This document shows, piece by piece, positions 1-7,223 of a stretch of 13,514 bases of DNA (the stretch's first letter is position 1; each line of letters starts with the position of its first letter). The stretch lies in assembly GCA_964609495.1 (NCBI GenBank), contig CAZSTA010000093.1, positions 1-13,514 on the forward strand, in the 5' to 3' direction. Origin of the DNA: CAZSTA01 sp964609495 [NCBI: uncultured bacterium] (lineage in GTDB: Bacteria > CAZSTA01). The position numbers and the translations under genes are program-made. The notes beneath the pieces were generated by a model. That model made no database searches. It saw only the letters and a program-made list of their open reading frames with translations, and was not told the DNA's origin.

Positions 1-42
1 GAGATGAAGGGGAAAATAGATATTCGTATCCGAGATGGATAA
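1..42 (+). CDS. 3' end of an unidentified upstream gene (partial)
   Basis: The first 13 codons of the window are open in frame 1 (E-M-K-G-K-I-D-I-R-I-R-D-G) and end at a TAA at 40-42. This could be the C-terminal tail of a gene that begins before the window and lies 33 bases ahead of lepA on the same strand. Too little is visible to name a family. The reading is also compatible with chance, because 13 open codons carry little weight. Confidence 0.3.
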   Translation, partial: EMKGKIDIRIRDG

Positions 43-75
43 ATTCTGAATAAAGGGAGTCGGTTCATAGCTACT

Positions 76-1896
76 ATGAGCAGTAATGATTTAATCCCGC
101 CCGATAGAATCCGTAACTTCTCCATTATCGCCCATATCGATCATGGCAAATCTACCTTAGCTGATCGTATCTTGGAGCTTACCCACGCCTTATCCTCTAG
201 GGAGATGGTGGATCAGGTGCTAGATAATATGGAGCTGGAGAGGGAACGAGGGATAACTATCAAGGCTAAAGCGGTTCGTATCAGATACAAAGCCAGGAAT
301 GGCAAGGAATATATCCTTAATCTGATAGATACCCCTGGTCATGTGGATTTCTCTTACGAGGTTTCTCATAGCCTCAAAGCTTGTGAAGGAGTGCTTCTAG
401 TTATAGATGCCTCCCAGGGAGTGGAGGCTCAGACGGTAGCTAATACCTATTTAGCCTTGGAAAGCGATCTGGAGATCATACCAGTCATAAATAAGATCGA
501 TCTCATAAACGCTAATATCCCTAAAGTCCAGGCTCAGATCGATAAATTTTTAGGATTAGGTTCAGATGAAACTTTATTTATAAGCGCTAAAGAGGGAACA
601 GGTATCGAGGATGTTTTAGAAGCAGTGATAAATAGGATTCCTCCCCCTACTGGATCGTCAGATCTCCCTCTTCGCGCCCTGATCTTCGACTCTCAATTCG
701 ATTCGTATAAGGGAATCGTGCTTCATATAAGGGTGATGGAGGGAAGGATACGCGAGGGGATGAATATCAAGATGATGGCTGGAGGGAAGACCTTCGAGGT
801 GGTAGAGGTGGGGGTCTTCACTCCCACGATGGTGCCAGGAGAGGAGTTGAGAGCTGGTGAGGTCGGATATGTCGCCGCTAGCATCAAAAATGTCAAGGAC
901 TCCAGAGTAGGTGATACGATAACTGAGGCCGATCATCCTGCTGAGAAGCCGCTTCCTGGCTATAAGGAAGCTAAGCCAATGGTCTTCGCTGGTCTCTATC
1001 CCATAGAATCTACTGGTTATGAACCCTTGCGAGAGGCGATCGAGAAATTAAGCCTTAACGACACCTCCTTTGTCTATGAGGTGGAATCATCCTCAGCTTT
1101 AGGATTCGGCTTCCGATGTGGTTTTCTGGGACTACTACATATGGAGATCGTCCAAGAGAGGCTGGAGAGAGAGTATGGATTATCCTTGATCGTAACTACC
1201 CCCAGTGTGATATATAGGATAACTAAAACCTCAGGAGAAGTAATTGAGATAGACAATCCCGCCAATTTCCCCGATGATCCAAGTGAGATTCAGAAGATAG
1301 AGGAGCCGTATATCCTAGCTAGTATTATGACCCCCAGCGAATACGTGGGAAATATCATGCAACTTGCTAAGGAAAAGCGGGGAATCTATAAGAGTATGGA
1401 GTATATAGATGAAAATACGGTTATATTATCTTATGAACTACCTTTAGGGGAGATAGTTTTGGATTTCTATGATAAGCTCAAATCTCGCTCCCGAGGATAC
1501 GCCTCCTTCGATTATGAATATATCGGATATCGGCAGGGGAATCTCGTTAAGCTCGATATATTGGTCAAAGGAGAGCCAGTTGATGCCCTCTCCTGTATCA
1601 TTCACAAAGATAAAGCTTATGAACGAGGAAGGCAGTTAGCAGAGAGATTGAAGAAACTTATCCCCAGACATATGTTCGAGATACCGATCCAAGCGACCAT
1701 TGGGCAAAGGATAATAGCTAGGGAGACGATCAGAGCATATAGGAAGAACGTAACTGCTAAATGCTACGGAGGAGATATCACCCGTAAGAGGAAGCTATTG
1801 GAGAAGCAGAAGGAGGGCAAGAAGCGGATGAAACAAGTGGGTATGGTGGAGATTCCACAGGAGGCCTTTCTAGCGGTATTGAAGGTGGAGGAGTAA
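76..1896 (+). CDS. lepA: Elongation factor 4 (LepA), ribosome-associated GTPase
   Basis: LepA/EF4 is a translational GTPase that binds the ribosome in the cytoplasm and is linked to ribosome back-translocation or biogenesis. The 606-residue length is normal for the family. The G motifs are all visible: P-loop AHIDHGKST (residues 19-27), RERGITIKA switch I, DTPGHVDF (G3), NKID (G4) and SAKEG (G5). They are followed by domain II, domain III, and the LepA-specific C-terminal domain with its basic stretch [20 protein letters not shown], which separates LepA from EF-G and BipA. The ATG at 76 gives a short N-terminal extension before [15 protein letters not shown], as in other LepAs. The nearest Shine-Dalgarno-like AGGGAG (54-59) is about 16 bases away, longer than usual. 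No clear terminator follows; the tRNA promoter starts 21 bases after the stop. Confidence 0.97.
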   Translation: MSSNDLIPPDRIRNFSIIAHIDHGKSTLADRILELTHALSSREMVDQVLDNMELERERGITIKAKAVRIRYKARNGKEYILNLIDTPGHVDFSYEVSHSLKACEGVLLVIDASQGVEAQTVANTYLALESDLEIIPVINKIDLINANIPKVQAQIDKFLGLGSDETLFISAKEGTGIEDVLEAVINRIPPPTGSSDLPLRALIFDSQFDSYKGIVLHIRVMEGRIREGMNIKMMAGGKTFEVVEVGVFTPTMVPGEELRAGEVGYVAASIKNVKDSRVGDTITEADHPAEKPLPGYKEAKPMVFAGLYPIESTGYEPLREAIEKLSLNDTSFVYEVESSSALGFGFRCGFLGLLHMEIVQERLEREYGLSLIVTTPSVIYRITKTSGEVIEIDNPANFPDDPSEIQKIEEPYILASIMTPSEYVGNIMQLAKEKRGIYKSMEYIDENTVILSYELPLGEIVLDFYDKLKSRSRGYASFDYEYIGYRQGNLVKLDILVKGEPVDALSCIIHKDKAYERGRQLAERLKKLIPRHMFEIPIQATIGQRIIARETIRAYRKNVTAKCYGGDITRKRKLLEKQKEGKKRMKQVGMVEIPQEAFLAVLKVEE

Positions 1897-1917
1897 GAAA
1901 AATTCTCGAATATCCCC

Positions 1918-1946
1918 TTGACAAATTCCCAACTTTATGCTATAAT
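1918..1946 (+). promoter_or_regulatory. Sigma-70-type promoter of the tRNA-Gln/tRNA-Glu unit
   Basis: A TTGACA -35 box (1918-1923) and a TATAAT -10 box (1941-1946) are separated by exactly 17 bases, an exact match to the housekeeping consensus. Transcription should begin near 1953, leaving a leader of about 57 bases before tRNA-Gln. I see no separate promoter ahead of polA, so read-through from here may also supply polA mRNA. Confidence 0.9.
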
Positions 1947-2009
1947 ATAGCTCGATCGGGAGACATGATCTGCTTAGATTGAAGCCCATATACGAAGTAT
2001 AGACTTAAT

Positions 2010-2083
2010 TGGGGAGTCGTCTAGCGGTAGGACAGCAGACTCTGGATCTGTCGGCGGAGGTTCGATCCCTCCCTCCCCAGCCA
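2010..2083 (+). tRNA. tRNA-Gln (anticodon CUG), CCA encoded
   Basis: The cloverleaf folds completely. The acceptor stem TGGGGAG (2010-2016) pairs with CTCCCCA (2073-2079). The anticodon stem is GCAGA/TCTGT with loop CTCTGGA and anticodon CTG at 2042-2044, which reads the codon CAG. The T arm is GGAGG-TTCGATC-CCTCC (2056-2072). The discriminator is G at 2080 and CCA is encoded at 2081-2083. The U1-A72 first pair and G73 are typical of bacterial glutamine tRNAs. Confidence 0.96.
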
Positions 2084-2100
2084 TATTGAATAAGATAAAT

Positions 2101-2176
2101 GGCGCTATCGTCTAGGGGCCTAGGACAGGTGGTTCTCAGCCATCAGACCGGGGTTCGACTCCCCGTAGCGCTACCA
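2101..2176 (+). tRNA. tRNA-Glu (anticodon CUC), CCA encoded
   Basis: The acceptor stem GGCGCTA (2101-2107) pairs with TAGCGCT (2166-2172), with a G-U wobble at the first pair. The anticodon stem is GGTGG/CCATC with loop TTCTCAG and anticodon CTC at 2135-2137, which reads GAG. The T arm is CGGGG-TTCGACT-CCCCG (2149-2165). The discriminator is A at 2173 and CCA is encoded. It lies 17 bases after tRNA-Gln, so the two are presumably cut from one precursor. Confidence 0.96.
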
Positions 2177-2191
2177 TTGAATATGATGTGA

Positions 2192-2230
2192 GGGGATGAG
2201 AGATGGGGTAATCTCTTATCCCCTTTCTGT
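2192..2230 (+). terminator. Intrinsic terminator (or attenuator) between tRNA-Glu and polA
   Basis: GGGGATGAGAGAT (2192-2204) pairs with ATCTCTTATCCCC (2211-2223) around a 6-base loop. This is a 13-pair stem with a single G-U wobble, followed by the T-rich TTTCTGTT. It sits 15 bases after the tRNA-Glu CCA and ends 17 bases before the polA ribosome binding site. The imperfect T-tract suggests partial termination, leaving some read-through into polA. Confidence 0.75.
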
Positions 2231-2240
2231 TAGTGCTGGA

Positions 2241-2246
2241 AGGAGG
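2241..2246 (+). promoter_or_regulatory. Ribosome binding site that sets the polA start
   Basis: AGGAGG, preceded by GGA, ends 6 bases before the ATG at 2253. An in-frame ATG at 2196 lacks such a site and lies inside the terminator stem, so 2253 is the start to use. Confidence 0.85.
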
Positions 2247-2252
2247 ATACCG

Positions 2253-4973
2253 ATGGCTGAAGATAAAGAGAAGTTAGTTTTAATAGATGGCCATGCTATG
2301 GCCTATCAAGCCTTTTTTGCCCTCCCCCAAGATATAAGCACCTCCCAAGGACAGATGACTAACGCGGTATATGGATTTACTCGGATGTTGCTCAAGATCC
2401 TGAAGGAGGAGAAGCCCGATTATATTGCGGTAGCCTTCGATAAAGGGGGTCGTCCTACCTTTCGGCACGATAAATTCGCTGATTATAAAGCACATAGAGA
2501 TAGGATGCCCGCTGAGATGAGGGATCAGTTGCCACTGATTCAAGATATACTCTCCGCACTCAAGATCCCTATCTATGAGATGGAAGAGTATGAAGCGGAT
2601 GATATATTGGGAACTCTCGCTAAGCAGGCCGAGAAAAAGGGGATTGAAACCATAATCGCCACTCCCGATAAGGACGCTCTTCAGCTCGTTTCTCCTCTGA
2701 TTAAGGTTCTTACTAATCGAAGGAGGATCGGAGAGACCTTCACCTATGATGAGAAGGCGATCGAGGAACGTTACGGGATCAAGCCTAAGCAGATGGTTGA
2801 CCTTATCAGTTTAACTGGCGATACTTCGGATAACATCCCCGGGGTCCCAGGAATCGGAGATAAGACCGCGGGTTCTCTTCTCCAAAAGTTTGGAGATTTG
2901 GAGAATCTCCTCTCTAATATAAATCTAGTTCCAGGAGCTAAGAGACGACAGAACTTACGCGAATATTCCGATCGAGCTATTGAAAATAGAGAGCTGGTGA
3001 CCTTACTCATCGATCTGCCCCTCGAATTAGCTCTCGACAAATGTCGTTTAACACCCTTTGATAAGGAGGAGGTCATAAGTCTATTCTCAAGATTGGAGTT
3101 TGCAAGCCTCTTGGATATTTTATCTATAGATGCTGGGGAAAAAGGGAATTATATATCTATAACTTCTGAAGAGGATTTCCAGCGGCTGAAGGAGAAACTC
3201 GAATCCTCTTCAGGCTTCACAGTCGATACGGAGGCGACCTCCTCCGATCCGATGCAGGCTGAGTTAGTGGGGATATCCTGCGCAGTCAAACCTGGCGAGG
3301 CGAACTATATACCTCTTGGACATAGATACTTAGGAGCTCCGAAACAGTTGGATATGGATTTCGTCCTAAGTGAATTGAAGCCCATACTAGAGGATGAGAA
3401 TAAGCCTAAGTGGGGTCAGAATATCAAATATGATCTGATATTATTAAAGCGTTATGGCTTAGAAGCAAAGGGGATAGAATTCGACACTATGATCGCCTCC
3501 TACCTGCTCAATCCCTCTAAAACTAGACATAACTTGGAGAATATAGCTTTAGAATATCTGGAGTATAATAAGCTGACTTATAAGGAGGTAGTAGGCAAGG
3601 GAGCTAAAGCTTTTAGCTTCGATATGATCGATGTTAAGAGGGCAACCGAATACTCTGGTGAGGATGCCGATATTACTCTCCGCCTCAAATCTATTCTTGA
3701 AGAGAGGTTAAGGAGAGCAGAATTATTTGGATTATTTCAAGATGTTGAGATCCCCCTGATACCGATATTAGTAGCTATGGAGATGTGGGGGGTTAAGATA
3801 GATGTAGAATATCTCCATAAGATGTCCTCCGAGCTGAAAAGGGAAATGCAAGGGTTGGAGAAGGAGATATATGAGTTGGCTGGCGGGGAGTTCAACATCA
3901 ATTCCCCTAAGCAGTTGAGCGATATTATCTTCGAAAAGTTGAAGTTGCCCAAACAAAGAAGGACTAAGACTGGCTATTCAACTGGTTCTGATGTTCTGGA
4001 ATCGCTGATAGCTCAGGGAATCGATGATCCAAAGCTTGCCGATAGGATCGTGATCCTCCCTAAGATATTAGAGATGCGTCAATTGACGAAATTAAAGAAC
4101 ACCTATATCGATGCTCTGCCAAAATTGATCAATCCTAAAACGGGGAGAATACATACCTCGTTCAACCAGACCGTGACCTCCACGGGACGATTATCATCAA
4201 GCGATCCCAATTTACAGAATATCCCGATCAGGAGCGAACTAGGGCAGGAGATAAGACGGGCTTTCATCCCTGCCGAGGGATGTAAATTGATGTCCGCCGA
4301 TTACTCTCAGATAGAGCTACGTATCCTGGCTCATATCTCTGGTGATGCTAGTCTTATCTCCGCCTTCCACAGAGGGGAGGATATCCATACTCACACCGCG
4401 ATGGAGATCTTTGGGGTCTCTCCCGAAGAGGTAAACCCGCTTATGAGACGAATGGCTAAGATCGTAAACTTCGGGGTGATCTACGGGATGAGTCCCTATG
4501 GCCTAGCGAAGAGGCTTATGATCGGGGTCGCCCAAGCCTCCAAATATATAGAGAATTACTTTGCCAGATATGGCGGAGTTAGAGATTACATAGAGACCAT
4601 AAAAGAGGAAGCAAGACAGAAGGGATATGTCACCACACTTCTTAACAGACGACGCTATATTCCTGATATAAAGAGTAAAAGTGTTAATATCCGTCTCTTC
4701 GCGGAGAGAACTGCGATCAACACCCCGATTCAGGGTAGTGCCGCCGATATGATCAAGCTGGCTATGATCAGGATATTCGAGCGGCTGAAGGAGGAGAATT
4801 TAGAGACTAAGATGATCCTGCAAGTTCATGATGAGCTGATATTCGAGGTGCCAGAGAAGGAGCTGGAGAAGTTAGAAGCTCTAGTTAAAAGCGAGATGGA
4901 GTCTGCGATGACGCTCAACATCCCTATAAAAGTTGATATTAATATAGGGGATAATTGGCTAGATGCTAAATAG
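2253..4973 (+). CDS. polA: DNA polymerase I with 5' nuclease and 3'-5' proofreading domains
   Basis: Pol I fills gaps and removes RNA primers during replication and excision repair. The 906-residue protein has all three classic domains. The 5' nuclease (about 1-290) shows IDGHAMAYQAFFAL, YEADD (113-117), TPDKDALQLV (138-146) and the GDTSDNIPGVPGIGDKTA helix-hairpin segment. The 3'-5' exonuclease (about 300-490) keeps D325-x-E327, N390-x3-D394 and Y467-x3-D471, so proofreading should be active. The polymerase domain has motif A DYSQIELRILAH (D683), the O-helix RRMAKIVNFGVIYG (K736, F740, Y744) and motif C QVHDELIFEVP (D860). F740 at the sugar-selectivity position is the usual bacterial residue. 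An in-frame ATG 19 codons upstream is rejected because it falls in a terminator hairpin. polA lies directly downstream of the tRNA unit and converges on the PrcB-like gene. Confidence 0.97.
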   Translation: MAEDKEKLVLIDGHAMAYQAFFALPQDISTSQGQMTNAVYGFTRMLLKILKEEKPDYIAVAFDKGGRPTFRHDKFADYKAHRDRMPAEMRDQLPLIQDILSALKIPIYEMEEYEADDILGTLAKQAEKKGIETIIATPDKDALQLVSPLIKVLTNRRRIGETFTYDEKAIEERYGIKPKQMVDLISLTGDTSDNIPGVPGIGDKTAGSLLQKFGDLENLLSNINLVPGAKRRQNLREYSDRAIENRELVTLLIDLPLELALDKCRLTPFDKEEVISLFSRLEFASLLDILSIDAGEKGNYISITSEEDFQRLKEKLESSSGFTVDTEATSSDPMQAELVGISCAVKPGEANYIPLGHRYLGAPKQLDMDFVLSELKPILEDENKPKWGQNIKYDLILLKRYGLEAKGIEFDTMIASYLLNPSKTRHNLENIALEYLEYNKLTYKEVVGKGAKAFSFDMIDVKRATEYSGEDADITLRLKSILEERLRRAELFGLFQDVEIPLIPILVAMEMWGVKIDVEYLHKMSSELKREMQGLEKEIYELAGGEFNINSPKQLSDIIFEKLKLPKQRRTKTGYSTGSDVLESLIAQGIDDPKLADRIVILPKILEMRQLTKLKNTYIDALPKLINPKTGRIHTSFNQTVTSTGRLSSSDPNLQNIPIRSELGQEIRRAFIPAEGCKLMSADYSQIELRILAHISGDASLISAFHRGEDIHTHTAMEIFGVSPEEVNPLMRRMAKIVNFGVIYGMSPYGLAKRLMIGVAQASKYIENYFARYGGVRDYIETIKEEARQKGYVTTLLNRRRYIPDIKSKSVNIRLFAERTAINTPIQGSAADMIKLAMIRIFERLKEENLETKMILQVHDELIFEVPEKELEKLEALVKSEMESAMTLNIPIKVDINIGDNWLDAK

Positions 4974-5015
4974 AGAATTAGGTGATTCTCGTTCTTCGCT
5001 AGTGAGTTCGAGATA

Positions 5016-5178
5016 ATTTTCCCCCTCACCCTTAAAAGGTAACTTTTGCTTCAAATAGGACTCAAGGTTAAAAAGTTACCTTTTATCCCTCTCCCACGAG
5101 GGGAGAGGGGATTCTTGAGACCTGCGATTCCTTTTATTTCCCCCTCCCTCGATGGGAGGGGTTAGGGGAGGGTGATTT
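5016..5178. repeat. Composite palindromic intergenic repeat between convergent genes
   Basis: The 235-base gap between polA and the PrcB-like gene is mostly one dense cluster of inverted repeats. It runs from CCCCCTCACCC (about 5021) to GGGGAGGGTGA (about 5165-5175), whose ends share TCACCCT in inverted orientation. Inside are a 14-pair inverted repeat (5034-5047 with 5071-5084), a GC-rich hairpin CCCTCTCCC/GGGAGAGGG (5087-5095 with 5101-5109), and a second one CCCCTCCC/GGGAGGGG (5141-5148 with 5154-5161). C/G-run palindromes of this style are common as REP- or MITE-like elements in bacterial intergenic space. Here the cluster probably also blocks transcription from both sides. Confidence 0.75.
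5035..5085. mobile_element. Possible 48-base MITE-like hairpin nested in the larger repeat
   Basis: AAAAGGTAACTTTT and AAAAGTTACCTTTT are perfect inverted copies separated by 23 bases. The unit is flanked by TTA at 5032-5034 and TTA at 5083-5085. Removing the unit and one TTA joins the flanks into CCCTCACCCTTATCCCTCTCCC-type sequence, a continuous repeat of the kind seen elsewhere in bacteria. This suggests insertion with a 3-base duplication. No transposase is present, and a 3-base match could arise by chance. Confidence 0.4.
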
Positions 5179-5208
5179 AAACAACAATTCTCCCTGAAAC
5201 TACTTAAA

Positions 5209-5706
5209 TCACAAGACCACCTCTTCAGTTAATAATACTTTGCCATCAGGAGTAGCAAATACGATTATCGAGTCTCCTGTTAAATCTCCCTTCTCAACTA
5301 CGACCATCTGATAAAAGCTGGTGAACGCTTGGCTGACCATAGCATCCTTCGAAGGAGAACCCACCTTTACCGTTATCCACAAGCCATTTTGCTCTCGTTT
5401 AACATCCTGAATCTCAATGCTATATCCACCAGTTGGTTTTCTACCTCTAAGAGCCAATATAACAAATTGAGTGTTGAAATCGACAGCGCTAAGATCTTTA
5501 CTAACGGACATCGTCCCGACTGTTCCAGCAAAATCTGCTTGATCAGTTATGATCTTGAAGGCTAAATCTCCCATATATCCTGATTGGGCGCCTTTATCCA
5601 TAACCTTAAATTCCTTAGGGATCTTTTCCTCGGGAACTTGTTTAGGAGGACAACCGCTGAAGATCAAAGCCCCGGCTATTAAAATCAATAGGATACTCAC
5701 CTTCAT
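5209..5706 (-). CDS. PrcB-like lipoprotein, possible protease-complex subunit
   Basis: The 165-residue protein starts with a lipoprotein signal: MKVS, a hydrophobic stretch, and a lipobox-like I-F-S-G-C with Cys19 as the predicted lipidated residue (Phe at -3 is less usual). After a proline- and lysine-rich linker comes a beta-rich domain with the RGRKPTGGYSIEI motif (87-99), which I recognise as the hallmark of the PrcB C-terminal domain (Pfam PF14343). In Treponema denticola, PrcB is a lipoprotein needed for the dentilisin complex with the subtilisin-family protease PrtP. Here the gene lies 67 bases downstream of a subtilisin-like protease on the same strand, so a partnership is plausible but inferred. 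The ATG at 5706 is preceded by AAGGAG at good spacing. Many PrcB-domain proteins have no known role. Confidence 0.8.
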   Translation of the reverse strand: MKVSILLILIAGALIFSGCPPKQVPEEKIPKEFKVMDKGAQSGYMGDLAFKIITDQADFAGTVGTMSVSKDLSAVDFNTQFVILALRGRKPTGGYSIEIQDVKREQNGLWITVKVGSPSKDAMVSQAFTSFYQMVVVEKGDLTGDSIIVFATPDGKVLLTEEVVL

Positions 5707-5740
5707 TTGATCACTCCTTCCTTAATATAAAATTAGGATA

Positions 5741-5763
5741 GGTGGGTGAAAAAAACACCCACC
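5741..5763 (-). terminator. Hairpin between the protease and PrcB-like genes
   Basis: GGTGGGTG (5741-5748) and CACCCACC (5756-5763) form an 8-pair GC-rich stem. On the transcribed minus strand the 7-base loop is all T. It begins 10 bases past the protease stop. No T-run directly follows on the 3' side, so it may act as a weak terminator or as an mRNA-stabilising stem that sets the protease to PrcB ratio. I see no convincing promoter between it and the PrcB-like start. Confidence 0.5.
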
Positions 5764-5773
5764 CTCTTAAACT

Positions 5774-7168
5774 CTAGGCAAGCAATGCCTTAAACAGGCT
5801 CTTGAGCCCCAGAGCTAGCATACCCGCGTAAGCGAAGAACATTTCCCACGAGCTTGAGCAGGTGCCTCCATTGCCGCCGTTAGAAGGCGGTGGCTTGGCT
5901 TCTTTTACCGCTTCATAGGCATTCAACAAGCCAGCTCCGAACTGGTATATATCGCCGAGATCAGTAGCTGTATTACGCAGGATATTCCTCACCTGGGTAA
6001 AGTTCAAGCTGCTATCAAGGCTGAGCATCAGAGCTGCAACTCCAGCCACATGCGGAGTAGCCATCGAAGTTCCCTGATAGTCAAAAGAATAGAGATATGA
6101 CCCAGTCAGGGGGATCGTGCTACAGACACCATCCGCATAGCCATCATGGTTATCATCTCTGCTGGTATCTCCTCCGGGAGCCACTAGATCTAGACCAGTT
6201 CCATAGTTAGAATAAGAGGCTCGGACGTTCCCTCGAGCGTCAACTGCCCCTACGGCGATAGTCTTAGAATCGGAGGCTGGATACAAGAGAGACGAAGTTC
6301 CATTGTTACCAGCCGCGGCGAATATAATGGAGTTTTTATCGTAAGCGTAGGCGACCGCGTCTTTCACAGTATCACTATATCCTCCCCCAACGCTGAAGTT
6401 TATGATACGTGCTCCAGCATCAGCCGCCGCTTTCAGACCCTTAGCGATGTTAGCAGCACTACCAGAGCCGACACTATTCAAGACTTTATATACCATAAGC
6501 CTGGCATTCCAGCAGGTTCCAGCTACCCCTTTCGCGTTATTAGTCACCGCCGCAACAGTGCCAGCCACATGAGTGCCATGTCCAAAATCATCGTTGGGAG
6601 TCGAATCATTGTTGACATAGTCATATCCTACGAGCTTTCCGCCTGACATCAAGAAATTGCCCGTTAGGTCCTCATGGGTCATATATATCCCCGAGTCCAC
6701 AATCGCCACCTTAACGCTGGTGCTTCCAGTCGTTATATCCCAGGCTTGAGGCAGATTGATCATAGGGTAATGCCACTGGTAGGTGGAGTAGTAAGGATCG
6801 TTAGGGACTTTTTGAGCGTAGTAATAGTAGTTAGGCTCAGCGTATTCCACATCGGGACGAGCTAGATATCGCTGGACAACTTCCTCTACAGTGCTTCCAT
6901 CCACTATCTCCAGCTCGTAGATCTCCAGATCGGGGATCTTATCGAGCATCTTCGTTCCCATCGCTTGAATAGTCTGAGCTATAGCCGCTTCGCTGGCGAT
7001 CTTGAACTTGACCAATACCTCATCAGGAACGTAATCGAAGAACGTCGGAGCCTGTCCTATCTTGAAAGTAGGAGTGGTTTCGATCTCACCCTCATCAAAA
7101 GCGAACGCAGTTTGAAAGAGCAGGAGACAGGACACCAACATTGCTAAAGCTATTATACTTTTTCTCAC
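5774..7168 (-). CDS. Secreted subtilisin-like serine protease (S8 family) with prodomain and hydrophobic C-tail
   Basis: The 464-residue precursor has a Sec signal peptide (residues 1-23, cleavage likely after AFA). A propeptide-like region follows (about 45-115), containing VPDEVLVKFK and ending RPDVEYAEPNYYY, as in fervidolysin-type proteases. The S8 catalytic domain (about 130-420) has all key residues: D158 in AIVDSGI, H197 in FGHGTHVAG, oxyanion N288 in AAAGNNGT and S368 in GTSMATPHVAG, so it should be active. After a PPPSNGGNGG linker the protein ends with Cys437 and a hydrophobic stretch (441-464), which may anchor or sort it at the envelope. The start is a GTG at 7168 with AAGGAGG eight bases upstream. 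It lies 55 bases after the FAH-family gene and 67 bases before the PrcB-like gene. The natural substrate is unknown. Confidence 0.93.
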   Translation of the reverse strand: MRKSIIALAMLVSCLLLFQTAFAFDEGEIETTPTFKIGQAPTFFDYVPDEVLVKFKIASEAAIAQTIQAMGTKMLDKIPDLEIYELEIVDGSTVEEVVQRYLARPDVEYAEPNYYYYAQKVPNDPYYSTYQWHYPMINLPQAWDITTGSTSVKVAIVDSGIYMTHEDLTGNFLMSGGKLVGYDYVNNDSTPNDDFGHGTHVAGTVAAVTNNAKGVAGTCWNARLMVYKVLNSVGSGSAANIAKGLKAAADAGARIINFSVGGGYSDTVKDAVAYAYDKNSIIFAAAGNNGTSSLLYPASDSKTIAVGAVDARGNVRASYSNYGTGLDLVAPGGDTSRDDNHDGYADGVCSTIPLTGSYLYSFDYQGTSMATPHVAGVAALMLSLDSSLNFTQVRNILRNTATDLGDIYQFGAGLLNAYEAVKEAKPPPSNGGNGGTCSSSWEMFFAYAGMLALGLKSLFKALLA

Positions 7169-7223
7169 TTGAAATTCCTCCTTTTGCTTAGTTATTCTTC
7201 TTGATTAAACTTCAAAGTTCGAC

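Noticed and set aside
658-936. Antisense ORF inside lepA, and similar antisense ORFs within polA, the protease and the TPR gene
   Set aside because: They lie opposite conserved coding sequence, show no recognisable domain, and lack their own ribosome binding sites.
2196-2252. In-frame 19-codon N-terminal extension of polA
   Set aside because: It lies inside a terminator-like stem, has no ribosome binding site, and the encoded residues do not look like Pol I, whereas the ATG at 2253 has AGGAGG at ideal spacing.
5016-5178. CRISPR array
   Set aside because: The repeats are inverted and of different sequence, not direct repeats with uniform unique spacers.
7100-7168. Lipobox (L-V-S-C, Cys14) in the protease signal peptide
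   Set aside because: The motif matches, but the residues after the cysteine stay hydrophobic through residue 23 and a good signal peptidase I site follows, so a Sec signal is more likely. Lipidation is not excluded.
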